Part shown: in pieces, positions 31,216 through 40,619 of the stretch
Layout: every line of letters starts with the position of its first letter
Numbering within the stretch: the stretch's first letter is position 1
Assembly: GCF_008329945.1 (NCBI RefSeq)
Contig: NZ_CP035807.1
Span: 3,348,001 to 3,412,000, forward strand
Origin: Thiospirochaeta perfilievii
GTDB lineage: Bacteria; Spirochaetota; Spirochaetia; DSM-2461
Reading direction: 5' to 3'
DNA length: 64,000 bases
The notes under the pieces: model-generated
What the model was told of the DNA's origin: nothing
Database searches by the model: none
The model's input: only the letters and a program-made list of their open reading frames with translations
Position numbers and translations under genes: made by a program

Positions 31216-33062
31216 TGGATAGAGAGGAAGAGTTATATAGAGTTCTACTAGAAGCTAAGGATAAGTATTATAACAGTGATACTCCTAAAATGAGTGATGC
31301 CCAGTTTGATTCCTATGAAGATGAGTTAAGGGAGTTAAATCCTAACCATGAATATTTTAAAATAGTCGGTAGTGAGGATGTTAAATTAGGTAAAATTGTT
31401 CACCCAGAACCTATGTTATCAATGGGTAAAGCCAAAACTGCTGAGGATGCAAATAAGTGGTTCAAGAAATTAGATCTACCTGGTATTGAGTACTGTCTAC
31501 AACCTAAAATTGATGGCCTAGCTGCAACTTGCAAATACAATAATGGACGCCTTGTCTATGTAGCCACTAGAGGGGATGGGAAGATTGGTCAGGATATTTC
31601 ACATATTGCCAAATATGTTGATGATATAAAAGAAGGTATAACTTTCTCCCTTGGAGAAGTAGAGGTTAGAGGTGAATTATATCTACCTAAAAATACAGAG
31701 TATGATACAAAGGGTAAGGCTCTACGTAATAACTGTGTAGGATTAATTAACAGAAAAGAGAATAGGGCAGACTTAAAGTATGTTAGGTTTGTTTGTTATC
31801 AAATATCTGGGGATCATAATATAACACTAGAATCTAAAAAAATTGAAACACTGGCTAAAGATGGTTTTAATGTTGTTGATTTTTCAGTACTAAAAACTGG
31901 ATCTGATATAGGAAACTACTATAAAGAGTATCTAAAAAGCAAAAGAGTTGTTTGGGAGTATGAAACTGATGGAATAATTCTTACTGTAAACGATAATACA
32001 AAACATCAAGAAATAGACTCTAGATGGGTTGTTGACCACCATCATCACTATAATTTAGCTATTAAACCACCCTCTGAAGGTAAGGAGACAAAACTACTAG
32101 GTATAGATTGGCAGGTTAGTAGACAGGGAAGTATCATTCCTGTAGCCATGTTTGAACCAATAGATATTGGAGGAGCAAAACTAGAGAGGGCTACGCTGCA
32201 CAACTATGATAATGTCGTCAGCTTAAAATTAAAAAAAGGTGATATTCTCTATGTCGAAAGGGCTAATGATGTTATTCCATATGTAAAAGAAAACAGGTCA
32301 AATATTAATAGAGAAGAGGATTTTTTAAGTAACCTTATTCCTAAAAATTGCCCATCCTGTGGGGAAGATTTAGATAGAAATGGTGTTCACATTAAATGTA
32401 ATAATACAGATTGTAAAGAAATTCTTATTCAACAGATAATATATTGGGTTAAAGAGTCTGATATTGATGGTGTTGCAGAAGGAACCCTTCGAGCACTTTA
32501 TAAAGAGGGAAAAGTTAAACATATAAAAGACTTATATCATCTAAAATATGAAGACCTTTTTGGGTTAGAAGGTTTTGGGGATAAAAAAATAAATGGTTTT
32601 ATTAATGGTGTAAAAAATTCAAAAACGGTTACTGCTATAAAGTTATTAAGCAGATTAGGTATACCCCTTGTTCAAGAAAAAGCGTTAATGAAATTGAATA
32701 TTAAAAGTATTGATGATTTTCTAGTTTTTAATGATGAGACTTTTGTCACAGGACAAAATATTGTAAAGTGGAAAAAAGATCGAGTTAATTTAACATTTTT
32801 AGAAGAGTTAATAGAGTCTTTAGATATAATCAAAACTGAGGATGTGGAAAGTCGTGGATTTATATGTATGACTGGAAAGGGTCCAAAATCAAGGAAGGAA
32901 ATTATAGAGATTATTGAATCTAAAGGATGGTCATTTTCATCTACTATCTCAAAAGATGTTGATATTCTACTTTGTGAAGATCCAGAAGGTAGCAGTAGTA
33001 AGTTAATAAAGGCAAAAAAATTAGGAATTAAATTACTCTCTTATAGTGATTTTATTGAGTAG
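31203..33062 (+). CDS. Divergent NAD+-dependent DNA ligase
   Basis: 619 residues, shorter than usual LigA (~670). Order of parts: a reduced domain Ia (YYNSDTPKMSDAQFDSYEDEL), the adenylation site KIDG with Lys near 102, TRGDGKIGQDI, GEVEVRGELYLP, an OB-fold region, a four-Cys zinc finger near 382-400 (CPSCGEDL...CNNTDC), a shortened helix-hairpin-helix region, and a C-terminal BRCT domain (about 545-619). Start may be ATG 31203 or ATG 31215; the latter overlaps the upstream stop. Sequence divergence and the short HhH part suggest either a fast-evolving LigA or a second, specialised ligase. The 3' end overlaps the convergent kinase gene by 11 bp. Confidence 0.85.
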   Translation: MGDIMDREEELYRVLLEAKDKYYNSDTPKMSDAQFDSYEDELRELNPNHEYFKIVGSEDVKLGKIVHPEPMLSMGKAKTAEDANKWFKKLDLPGIEYCLQPKIDGLAATCKYNNGRLVYVATRGDGKIGQDISHIAKYVDDIKEGITFSLGEVEVRGELYLPKNTEYDTKGKALRNNCVGLINRKENRADLKYVRFVCYQISGDHNITLESKKIETLAKDGFNVVDFSVLKTGSDIGNYYKEYLKSKRVVWEYETDGIILTVNDNTKHQEIDSRWVVDHHHHYNLAIKPPSEGKETKLLGIDWQVSRQGSIIPVAMFEPIDIGGAKLERATLHNYDNVVSLKLKKGDILYVERANDVIPYVKENRSNINREEDFLSNLIPKNCPSCGEDLDRNGVHIKCNNTDCKEILIQQIIYWVKESDIDGVAEGTLRALYKEGKVKHIKDLYHLKYEDLFGLEGFGDKKINGFINGVKNSKTVTAIKLLSRLGIPLVQEKALMKLNIKSIDDFLVFNDETFVTGQNIVKWKKDRVNLTFLEELIESLDIIKTEDVESRGFICMTGKGPKSRKEIIEIIESKGWSFSSTISKDVDILLCEDPEGSSSKLIKAKKLGIKLLSYSDFIE

Positions 33063-35226
33063 ATATTTTTAACCACTTATCCACTTCCCTTAGAAACATC
33101 TGCTTTCTTATTGGTTTTGTTATTATACCATTCATTCCAGTATCTAGGCATGTCTGCTTTGCTGTATCCATAGCGTTAGCAGTCATGGCTAGTATTGGAG
33201 TAGTGCTATTTAAACCCGATGCTCCACGAATCTCTTTTGTTGCCTTAAATCCGTCCATTATAGGCATTTGTAAGTCCATTAAAATAAGATCAAACTTTAT
33301 CTCTTCACACTTAATAATTGCTTCTTGTCCATTTTCTGCAATTGTAACTATGTGATTATCCATTTCTAGATGTTTTTTAGCTACAATTTGGTTAACAGGA
33401 TAATCTTCTACTAATAAAATCTGACTACCCTCTGTATGTTTAATATTATCATCCTGTATCTCAAGGGTTTCATCTACTTTTTTTTCTAAAGTTTGTGCTT
33501 TAACAGGTATTTTAATATTAAAAGAGCTTCCTCTATTTATTGTACTCTCTACAGATATGGAACCACTCATTAATTCTATAATTTTTTTACATATAGTAAG
33601 TCCTAATCCAGAACCTCTAAACTTTCTAGTTAAACTACCATCAACCTGTTCAAATTTATTAAAAATTGAGTCTATTCTATCCTCTGGAATTCCAATTCCA
33701 GTATCAACTATTAATATATCTAGTATTAGATTTTCATCATTATCCATATTTGATGAAATTTTGATTTTAACACTACCTGTTGGTGTAAACTTAATCGCAT
33801 TGTAAAAAATATTAGAAACTATCTGATAGAGTCTTAACTCATCAGATATAATAATATGTGGTACATCTTCATCAATCTCGCTATATAAAATAATATTTTT
33901 ATCTCCAGCTTGCACCTGTCCTGACTTCATTAAACTATTTATTAATGATCTTATACTAAGTTCTGTTTCAACTATATTCATTTTACCTGCATCAATTTTT
34001 GAATAGTCTAAGAAGTCATTGATTAAATGTAAAAGAGTCTCAGACTCATGAAGTATCTGTTTTACCTGAACAGTTACTGATTCACTGTGATCTTCAGTTA
34101 AAATAATATCACAGAATCCCATAATACAGTTTAAAGGAGTTCTTATCTCATGGGATATATTTGCTAAGAATTGGGATTTAAGTGCATTTGCTTCTTCCGC
34201 TTTTTTAATAGCCACTGTTAATTGATCATTAGTAGAAATTAGCTCCTGGGTTCTTTTATGAACAACACTTTCCATCTGCTCAAATGACCTAAATAGTTTT
34301 ATTTCAGAAAGTTCTCGACTTAATAAAACCTTATTAAATGTCTCGGCTAGTTTTTTGAACTCATCATAGGGGTAGTCAAATCTATTTAACTTTTCACAAA
34401 CTTCATGGGCTGCTAGTTTCTCTGTATTTTGTACTAGATCATCTAATGGTTGAATAATCTTTCTAATATTTCTTTTAGCATTTAAGATTGATGCTAAAAA
34501 TCTAAATGTTGAGAATATTAGTATAGCAATAAAAAGTTTTAGGTTATCAAGATATTGCTCCTGTGTAGAAAAATATACATATATATCTTCTATGGAATTC
34601 TTTACTTTAAGTTTCTTTAAAAGTGTCTTGCTTGTGGACTCTAATTTAACACCGTTAAATATAAATTTCTGATCATTAAATATAAAACCCATTAAGCCAT
34701 CTTTTTTATATAAAGTTAATAAACTTTTACAATTATTAATATTAAAAAACTGGATGTATCTATGCTCCTTAAAAGTTCTCTCATTTAAAATATAGAGGTT
34801 ATTATTGTAGGTAACTATTTTATTAGTATAGTCCTTGGAGTTTAAAAATCTTTTATATATTTTATACTCAATTGGTTTAAGTTTTTTTATTAATGGATCA
34901 TCTATATTACCAAAAAAGATCGAAACACCTCCACAAAATGAAAGTTTATTATTAATTAGGGTGTTTATTTCCGCTATGTATGAGTCTTGATTATCTGCTT
35001 TAGTAGTTTCTAGTTTAGAGATTTTATTATAAATTTCATCATTAGTATTAATATTGTTTATATAATCTGAAATATAGATCTTTGACTCATTATATTTGTT
35101 ATTATAAATGTTTCCTATTAAATTTATACACAGTAGCAACAAAAGTGATGATGTTAATACATTTGTTATTATTGATGTGATAAATGTTGACTTATATATT
35201 GTTTTTGTAAATGATTTTAATTTCAT
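33052..35226 (-). CDS. Membrane-bound hybrid histidine kinase
   Basis: 724 residues. A transmembrane helix (about 15-40), an extracytoplasmic sensor region (about 41-228) of unknown ligand, a second helix (about 229-248), a HAMP-like linker, coiled coil (305-350), and HisKA with phospho-His near 359 in FLANISHEIRTPLN. Then comes an HATPase domain with N, G1 and G2 boxes (NIFYNAIKFT, DTGIGIPEDR, GSGLGLTICKKI) and a C-terminal receiver with phospho-Asp near 655 in LILMDLQMPIMDG. No dedicated response regulator gene lies next to it, so output is through a phosphorelay elsewhere. Confidence 0.95.
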   Translation of the reverse strand: MKLKSFTKTIYKSTFITSIITNVLTSSLLLLLCINLIGNIYNNKYNESKIYISDYINNINTNDEIYNKISKLETTKADNQDSYIAEINTLINNKLSFCGGVSIFFGNIDDPLIKKLKPIEYKIYKRFLNSKDYTNKIVTYNNNLYILNERTFKEHRYIQFFNINNCKSLLTLYKKDGLMGFIFNDQKFIFNGVKLESTSKTLLKKLKVKNSIEDIYVYFSTQEQYLDNLKLFIAILIFSTFRFLASILNAKRNIRKIIQPLDDLVQNTEKLAAHEVCEKLNRFDYPYDEFKKLAETFNKVLLSRELSEIKLFRSFEQMESVVHKRTQELISTNDQLTVAIKKAEEANALKSQFLANISHEIRTPLNCIMGFCDIILTEDHSESVTVQVKQILHESETLLHLINDFLDYSKIDAGKMNIVETELSIRSLINSLMKSGQVQAGDKNIILYSEIDEDVPHIIISDELRLYQIVSNIFYNAIKFTPTGSVKIKISSNMDNDENLILDILIVDTGIGIPEDRIDSIFNKFEQVDGSLTRKFRGSGLGLTICKKIIELMSGSISVESTINRGSSFNIKIPVKAQTLEKKVDETLEIQDDNIKHTEGSQILLVEDYPVNQIVAKKHLEMDNHIVTIAENGQEAIIKCEEIKFDLILMDLQMPIMDGFKATKEIRGASGLNSTTPILAMTANAMDTAKQTCLDTGMNGIITKPIRKQMFLREVDKWLKISTQ

Positions 35227-35309
35227 AATTTAAGAATTATATTAACTTTTATTCTTTTAGTTCGCAAGTTATTATTCCTTAGATCTAAAAAAAATAATAT
35301 TATGAAAAA

Positions 35310-36344
35310 ATGATAAATAAAAAGAACTTAATTGGGATGACTCTATTAGAATTAGAGAGCTTTGTTCTAACTCTTAATATGAAAAAATTTAGAGCAAAAC
35401 AGATTACAGACTGGATATATAATAAAAAAGTAACAAGTTTTGATGAATTTACAAATTTTTCTAAGGATGATAGGGAGAAGTTAAAAAACAGTGCTGTAAT
35501 TAACTCTCTTAAACCATCTAAAGTTATGGTTTCCAAAGATGGAACAAAAAAGTATCTATTTACCATTGATAGTTGGAAGTCAATCGAGGTTGCATATATT
35601 CCTGAAAAGAGGCGTAATACACTATGCATATCTTCCCAGGTTGGCTGTAGAATGGGGTGTCAATTCTGTATGACTGATAAACAGTCATTACAGAGAAGTT
35701 TAACTTCCTATGAGATAATAAATCAAATTTTATCCCTACCAGAAGGGGATAGTATTACAAATATAGTTTTTATGGGTATGGGTGAACCTCTTGATAACTA
35801 TGAAGAGGTGACAAAGGTTTTAGATATTTTAACTAAGCCCTGGGGGTTGAATATTAGTCCCCATAAGATAACCCTTTCAACTGTTGGTCTAATCCCAAAA
35901 TTGAAACAGTTTTTACAAGAGAGAGAGTGTAATTTAGCCTTAAGTGTTCACAACCCTATTAGTGATGAAAGAAGTTCATTTATGCCAATAGAGAGGGCAT
36001 ATAAAGTTAAGGATGTAATTGATGTAATTAGAGATTTTGATATGCCTAAAAACAGAACTTTTTCAGTAGAGTATATTTTGTTTAAAGATTTAAATGATAG
36101 TTTAAAACATGTTAAAGCTCTGGTGAAACTTCTTCATGGACTACGAGTAAAAGTTAATCTAATATCATATCATGAAATACCAGGGGAGGATTATAAAGGG
36201 TTATCCTATGATAATATGGTGTGGTTTAAGGATGAATTGAAAAAAAGAGGTGTTATTACAACTATTAGGAAAAGTAGGGGGCAGGATATAGATGCGGCCT
36301 GTGGACTATTATCTACAAAAGAGAGTCTTGGTTTAAAAAAATAG
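35310..36344 (+). CDS. rlmN: 23S rRNA/tRNA adenine-C2 methyltransferase (radical SAM)
   Basis: 344 residues. The radical-SAM cluster motif CRMGCQFC is at about 112-119, followed by GMGEPLDNY and the GlcNS-type LALSVHNP segment. The C-terminal resolving Cys lies in DIDAACGLL near 333. It modifies A2503 of 23S rRNA and A37 of some tRNAs in this family. No ribosome site is present, and TATTAT (35298-35303) ends 6 nt before ATG, so the mRNA may be leaderless. Divergent from the histidine kinase. Confidence 0.95.
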   Translation: MINKKNLIGMTLLELESFVLTLNMKKFRAKQITDWIYNKKVTSFDEFTNFSKDDREKLKNSAVINSLKPSKVMVSKDGTKKYLFTIDSWKSIEVAYIPEKRRNTLCISSQVGCRMGCQFCMTDKQSLQRSLTSYEIINQILSLPEGDSITNIVFMGMGEPLDNYEEVTKVLDILTKPWGLNISPHKITLSTVGLIPKLKQFLQERECNLALSVHNPISDERSSFMPIERAYKVKDVIDVIRDFDMPKNRTFSVEYILFKDLNDSLKHVKALVKLLHGLRVKVNLISYHEIPGEDYKGLSYDNMVWFKDELKKRGVITTIRKSRGQDIDAACGLLSTKESLGLKK

Positions 36345-36362
36345 GAGGATTAAATCCTCCTA
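36342..36362. terminator. Inverted repeat between rlmN and DUF445 gene
   Basis: Perfect TAGGAGGATT/AATCCTCCTA stem that includes the rlmN stop codon. The T-run is short, so termination strength is uncertain. Confidence 0.6.
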
Positions 36363-36366
36363 CATA

Positions 36367-37077
36367 TTATTTAATAAAGTTCATCCCTGCACCAATTAGG
36401 CCTCCAAAGACACCTCCCCAGACAACTAACCATCCAAGATGTTTTTTTATCATATCCTGAATAATTTGTTTAACCATCTTAGGTGTAAGTTCTTCTAGTC
36501 TAGACTCAATAATTGTTATTATCTTATCCTCAACACCTCTGTTTATATCAGATGAGAATGCAGCATCTTTAAGGGCTAACCTAAATTTATCCTCATTAGA
36601 TGCTTCAACTATTCCATCCTTCATTTTTTCAGCAAATGGTTCTCTAAAGGATTCAAGAGCGGAAGCTCCACCAAACATACCTAACATACCACCAAAACTT
36701 GAAGATAAGATAACTTGGGATAACTTATCAAAAAAGATGTTGTAGTTTATGGTCTCAGCTACATGAGAAAAATCAATTTTATCAATCGCATCCTCAGATT
36801 CATTAAGGAATCTATCTATATTTTCCTTAGTGAAAAACTCTTCCATAATCAGATGTTTTATTCCCGCTTTAAATTCAACAAAATGGTTTGGTATTACTCC
36901 TGAACCATAAAGCCCTGGAACCTTCTCAAATAACATGTGAATTGCTAACCAGTTTGTAATAGCACCTGATAATGCAAAGTAACCAATTGATAAAATTAGA
37001 TCACTAAAAACAGGTGTTATAAACCCTACAATAATTAATAAAACTGCAACTAAATTTGTAACTATACTCTTATTCAT
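36367..37077 (-). CDS. DUF445-family membrane protein
   Basis: 236 residues. Begins with a hydrophobic pair (NLVAVLLIIVGFITP, LILSIGYFALSGAITNWLAIHMLF), where the GAxTNWLAIHMLF motif identifies DUF445. The central part is amphipathic helices, and the C-terminus has a last membrane helix (LGWLVVWGGVFGGLIGAGMNFI). Compared with full-length family members it is short. Function unknown. Confidence 0.85.
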   Translation of the reverse strand: MNKSIVTNLVAVLLIIVGFITPVFSDLILSIGYFALSGAITNWLAIHMLFEKVPGLYGSGVIPNHFVEFKAGIKHLIMEEFFTKENIDRFLNESEDAIDKIDFSHVAETINYNIFFDKLSQVILSSSFGGMLGMFGGASALESFREPFAEKMKDGIVEASNEDKFRLALKDAAFSSDINRGVEDKIITIIESRLEELTPKMVKQIIQDMIKKHLGWLVVWGGVFGGLIGAGMNFIK

Positions 37078-37143
37078 AGAAAGAAGTTACTAAATCGAAA
37101 TGTAAATGACAATAGGAAAATTAAAAGATATGAAAATAAAAAT

Positions 37144-37217
37144 TAGGCCCAAGAGGATTCGAACCTCTGACCCTCGCCTTAGAAGGGCGATGCTCTATCC
37201 AGCTGAGCTATGGACCC
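37144..37217 (-). tRNA. tRNA-Arg (TCT), copy 2
   Basis: 74-nt cloverleaf, acceptor GGGTCCA/TGGGCCT, anticodon loop CTTCTAA, T-loop TTCGAAT. Identical to the copy at 37330. Confidence 0.96.
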
Positions 37218-37230
37218 ATATTTTATTATA

Positions 37231-37303
37231 TCGGGATGGCAGGATTCGAACCTGCGATCCCCTGGTCCCAAACCAGGTGCCCTAGCCACTGGGCCACATC
37301 CCG
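37231..37303 (-). tRNA. tRNA-Pro (TGG), copy 2
   Basis: 73-nt cloverleaf, acceptor CGGGATG/CATCCCG, anticodon loop TTTGGGA giving TGG, T-loop TTCGAAT. Identical to the copy at 37417. Confidence 0.96.
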
Positions 37304-37329
37304 TTATATACTACAAAATAAATAAAAAT

Positions 37330-37403
37330 TAGGCCCAAGAGGATTCGAACCTCTGACCCTCGCCTTAGAAGGGCGATGCTCTATCCAGCTGAGCTATGGA
37401 CCC
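37330..37403 (-). tRNA. tRNA-Arg (TCT), copy 1
   Basis: Same 74-nt cloverleaf as the gene at 37144, offset by exactly 186 bp. Confidence 0.96.
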
Positions 37404-37416
37404 ATATTTTATTTTA

Positions 37417-37489
37417 TCGGGATGGCAGGATTCGAACCTGCGATCCCCTGGTCCCAAACCAGGTGCCCTAGCCACTGGGCCACATCCCG
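37417..37489 (-). tRNA. tRNA-Pro (TGG), copy 1
   Basis: Same 73-nt cloverleaf as the gene at 37231. It is the first gene after the promoter at 37503-37531. Confidence 0.96.
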
Positions 37490-37502
37490 TAGTACGTTAA
37501 GA

Positions 37503-37531
37503 ACTATACAGATTCCTTTTTTTTTAATCAA
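37503..37531 (-). promoter_or_regulatory. Promoter of the tRNA-Pro/Arg cluster
   Basis: On the minus strand TTGATT (37531-37526), 17 nt containing an A-tract, TATAGT (37508-37503). Start of transcription about 8 nt before tRNA-Pro copy 1. Confidence 0.75.
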
Positions 37532-37581
37532 TAGGATTTATAAACAAAATTAAGAATTGTTTATAAAATTTAATGTTTCTA

Positions 37582-37610
37582 TTGACAGTAACAATCTCTT
37601 GTTGTACTTT
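37582..37610 (+). promoter_or_regulatory. Promoter of the trp operon
   Basis: TTGACA (37582-37587), 17 nt, TACTTT (37605-37610). The leader to trpE is only about 20 nt, too short for a peptide attenuator or T-box, so control must act at this promoter or by feedback on the enzymes. I see no TrpR-like palindrome. Confidence 0.6.
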
Positions 37611-37637
37611 GTATCTATTGGTAGAAACGAGGTGAGT

Positions 37638-39041
37638 ATGAAAAAAAGAACAGATGGAATAATTAAAGTCATTTCTGGTGAGAGATTCACTCCATTTGCA
37701 TTGGCGGAAAAACTAGATGCTAAAGTTATTTTAGAGTCATCTTCCTTAGAAAAGGGTAGGGAGAGATACTCGTTATTATTAATTGAAGAAGCCTTTAGGG
37801 TTAAGCAGATAGATGATCAAATAACCCTAATAAAGGATGGAAAGAGGTTTAAGTTGGAACATAAGGGTAGGGATATTCTCTCTGTTCTAGAGTATTTTGC
37901 ATCCCAACATCCAACAGTTCATCAGGATTTTCCATTTCCAGCTGGTGGTATTGGTTTCCTATCCTATGAGTTTTGTAGGTTTTGCGATGATATTAATATT
38001 TCTAAGCAAAACAATGAGTTAGACTTACCAGATGCTGAGTTTATATTTCCCCATGTAGTTGTGGTTGTTGATCACTACTCTGACCTTATCTACTTAATTG
38101 GTTTAAATTATAAGGAGTCTGAAACAGACTTAAATGCTCTTGTAGATGAAACTGAAAATAGGATTCATGATCTCAATTTTAATTATATGGCAAAAAAAGA
38201 GAGGGAGTATAAGTCTGAAATATTAACACTTGGTGCTGGTAAAGATGAATTTATTAGAGGTGTTGACCTTATTAAGGATGAGATAATAAAGGGTAACCTG
38301 CTACAGGGAGTTTTATCTAGAAGACTAGATATAAAAACTGATATACCTGCCTTTGAGGCTTATAGAAATTTACGTTCAGCAAACCCATCCCCATATATGT
38401 TTTATATAGATTTTGGTGAGTATCAACTATTTGGTGCTAGCCCTGAAGTCCATGTGAAAATTGATAATGATAGGGTCTTAATGCGTCCAATAGCTGGAAC
38501 TCGAAGGCGAGGGAAGGATTACCAGGAGGATCAAGATTTGGAAAAAGAGCTCTTAGGAGATGAGAAAGAGAAAGCTGAGCATCTAATGCTAGTTGATCTT
38601 GCAAGAAATGATCTAGGACGAATTTGTAAGGGAGGAAGTGTTGTTCCTACTGATTTTATGAGAATAGAGAGATATTCTAAACTTATGCATATTGTCTCTG
38701 AAGTTGAAGGAAGACTCCCAGAAGATTTTAAACCCTCTGATGCTATAAGAGCTACTTTCCCTGCTGGTACAGTATCAGGAGCCCCAAAAATAAGAGCTAT
38801 CGAGACTATCTCAAAATTAGAACCAGAAAAAAGAGGTTTTTATGCAGGCCTTGTTGGTTACATGGGTGTAGAAGGCGAGCTTGATACATGTATTAGTATT
38901 AGATGTGCCTTAAAAAGAGGTGAGCATCTATATTTACAAGCAGGGGCGGGGATTGTATATGATTCAACACCCCAGAGAGAGTTTGAAGAGACAGGTGAAA
39001 AGATGAGAGCTTTAGCCTTAGCTGTAGGAGTTAACGTATGA
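37638..39041 (+). CDS. trpE: Anthranilate synthase component I
   Basis: Converts chorismate to anthranilate with the TrpG glutamine amidotransferase. 467 residues from ATG 37638, which has GAGGTGAG upstream. The frame runs 27 codons further up, but that part overlaps the promoter. Chorismate-binding signatures are clear: GVLSRRLDI, ANPSPYMFYIDFG, RPIAGTRRRGKD, HLMLVDLARNDLGR, and TVSGAPKIRAIETI. The N-terminal allosteric LLES-type Trp-binding motif reads ILESS here. The stop overlaps the start of trpGD. Confidence 0.97.
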   Translation: MKKRTDGIIKVISGERFTPFALAEKLDAKVILESSSLEKGRERYSLLLIEEAFRVKQIDDQITLIKDGKRFKLEHKGRDILSVLEYFASQHPTVHQDFPFPAGGIGFLSYEFCRFCDDINISKQNNELDLPDAEFIFPHVVVVVDHYSDLIYLIGLNYKESETDLNALVDETENRIHDLNFNYMAKKEREYKSEILTLGAGKDEFIRGVDLIKDEIIKGNLLQGVLSRRLDIKTDIPAFEAYRNLRSANPSPYMFYIDFGEYQLFGASPEVHVKIDNDRVLMRPIAGTRRRGKDYQEDQDLEKELLGDEKEKAEHLMLVDLARNDLGRICKGGSVVPTDFMRIERYSKLMHIVSEVEGRLPEDFKPSDAIRATFPAGTVSGAPKIRAIETISKLEPEKRGFYAGLVGYMGVEGELDTCISIRCALKRGEHLYLQAGAGIVYDSTPQREFEETGEKMRALALAVGVNV

Positions 39042-40618
39042 TACTTATATTAGATAATTTTGATTCGTTTACCTTTAATGTCTATCAGCAACTTTTGCAA
39101 GTTACAAATGAAGATGTAAAGGTTATTAGAAATAATAAGATTAGTGTTGATGAAGTGAAAAAACTTAAACCTACCCATATTATTATATCCCCTGGGCCTG
39201 GTCGTCCTGAAGATGCTGGTATTTCCATTGATATAATTAAAGAGTTTAAGGGGGTTATTCCTATTCTAGGGGTCTGTCTTGGGCATCAAGCTATAATTAG
39301 CGCTTTTGGTGGTGACATAATTGGAGCAAAGAATATAGTCCATGGGAAGGTTGAACCTATAAAATGCGATGGAAAGGGAATTTTTAGAAACCTTGGATCT
39401 CCAATAAATTTTACCCGATACCACTCCTTAGTTGGAGATATAAATACTCTTCCGGAATGCTTTGAAATTACATCAACAAGTAGTGATGGGGAGATAATGG
39501 GGGTAAGACATAAAGAGTATGATATTGAAGGGGTTCAATTTCATCCAGAGTCTATTGCCAGTGAAAATGGATTATCCCTATTTAAAAACTTTATTAATTA
39601 TAAAAGAGAACCTTTTGATACTACAAATAAGTTAGAAAGAATAATCTCTGGAGAGGATTTGACCTTTCTTGAAGCTAAAGAGTTTATGGAAGAGTTAACA
39701 GATGGTAATTTAAGTGACTCTATTATCTCTGCATTTTCTATAGCCTTAAATTGTAAGGGTATAAGCTCCCAGGAGATAGCTGGATGTGCTAAAGCTCTTA
39801 GGGATAAAAGAACCAGGGTTAATGTTCAAGTTCCAGTTATTGATACCTGTGGAACAGGTGGAGATGGGTTAAATACATTTAATATTTCTAGCTTTTCAGC
39901 ACTTATTGTTGCCTCATGTGGGGTTAATGTTGCTAAACATGGCTCAAGGGCGGTTTCTAGTAAAAGTGGTAGTTCTGACTTTTATACAGAATTAGGTATT
40001 AGTTTAGAATCTGATCCAAATTCGATTGTAGATAACATAAATAATACTCAATTCTCATTTATGTTTGCACCCCACTTCCATAAAGCTATGAGGTTTGCAG
40101 CCCCAGTTAGAAAAGAGCTTAAGATAAAAACTATATTTAACCTTATTGGTCCCCTTTCAAATCCTGCTAGTGCAGATTATCAAGTTATTGGAGTTTGGGA
40201 TGAGAGGTTTTGTTTAGTAGTTGCAAAGGCTGCAAAACTATTAGGAGTAAAAAAAGTGATGGTCGTTCATGGCTTAGATGGTATAGATGAAATATCAATC
40301 TCTGATAAGAGCAGGGTTGTATATATTGATGAAAATGACAAGGTTGAAGAGTTTATATTTGACCCAAAGAGTGAAGGGATACCAATGTATAACCTATCTG
40401 ATCTTAGTGGTGGTAGTGCTGAAGTTAATGCATCTATGGCTAGGGAAATATTAAATGGTGGAGGATCAGAGGCTATAAAAGCGGCATGTAGTTTAAACGC
40501 CGGAGCAGCCCTAATGGTATATGGGAGAGTTTCAACTATAATAGAGGGGTATGAACTTGCAATGGATGCCATTGAAAGTGGAAAAGTTAAAAATAAGCTA
40601 GTAGAGATAGTAGGCTAG
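39038..40618 (+). CDS. trpGD: Bifunctional anthranilate synthase component II / anthranilate phosphoribosyltransferase
   Basis: A 526-residue fusion. Residues 1-190 are the class I glutamine amidotransferase: nucleophile Cys near 79 in GVCLGHQA and His-x-Glu near 169 in QFHPES. Residues about 195-526 are anthranilate phosphoribosyltransferase, with the PRPP-binding DTCGTGGDGLNTFNIS, KHGSRAVSSKSGSSDF and GPLSNPA motifs. It overlaps trpE by 4 bp (ATGA), implying translational coupling. Fusion of G and D is also known from enterobacteria. Confidence 0.97.
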   Translation: MILILDNFDSFTFNVYQQLLQVTNEDVKVIRNNKISVDEVKKLKPTHIIISPGPGRPEDAGISIDIIKEFKGVIPILGVCLGHQAIISAFGGDIIGAKNIVHGKVEPIKCDGKGIFRNLGSPINFTRYHSLVGDINTLPECFEITSTSSDGEIMGVRHKEYDIEGVQFHPESIASENGLSLFKNFINYKREPFDTTNKLERIISGEDLTFLEAKEFMEELTDGNLSDSIISAFSIALNCKGISSQEIAGCAKALRDKRTRVNVQVPVIDTCGTGGDGLNTFNISSFSALIVASCGVNVAKHGSRAVSSKSGSSDFYTELGISLESDPNSIVDNINNTQFSFMFAPHFHKAMRFAAPVRKELKIKTIFNLIGPLSNPASADYQVIGVWDERFCLVVAKAAKLLGVKKVMVVHGLDGIDEISISDKSRVVYIDENDKVEEFIFDPKSEGIPMYNLSDLSGGSAEVNASMAREILNGGGSEAIKAACSLNAGAALMVYGRVSTIIEGYELAMDAIESGKVKNKLVEIVG

Positions 40619-40619
40619 T

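Larger units (their letters stand above)
37141..37490 (-). repeat. Tandem duplication of a tRNA-Pro/tRNA-Arg block
   Basis: Copies at 37141-37304 and 37327-37490 (period 186 bp) differ by a single base in the spacer between the two tRNAs. This points to a recent duplication or ongoing gene conversion. Confidence 0.9.

Noticed and set aside
37611-37637. Trp attenuator or T-box
   Set aside because: The leader is too short for either; no leader peptide with Trp codons and no terminator hairpin.
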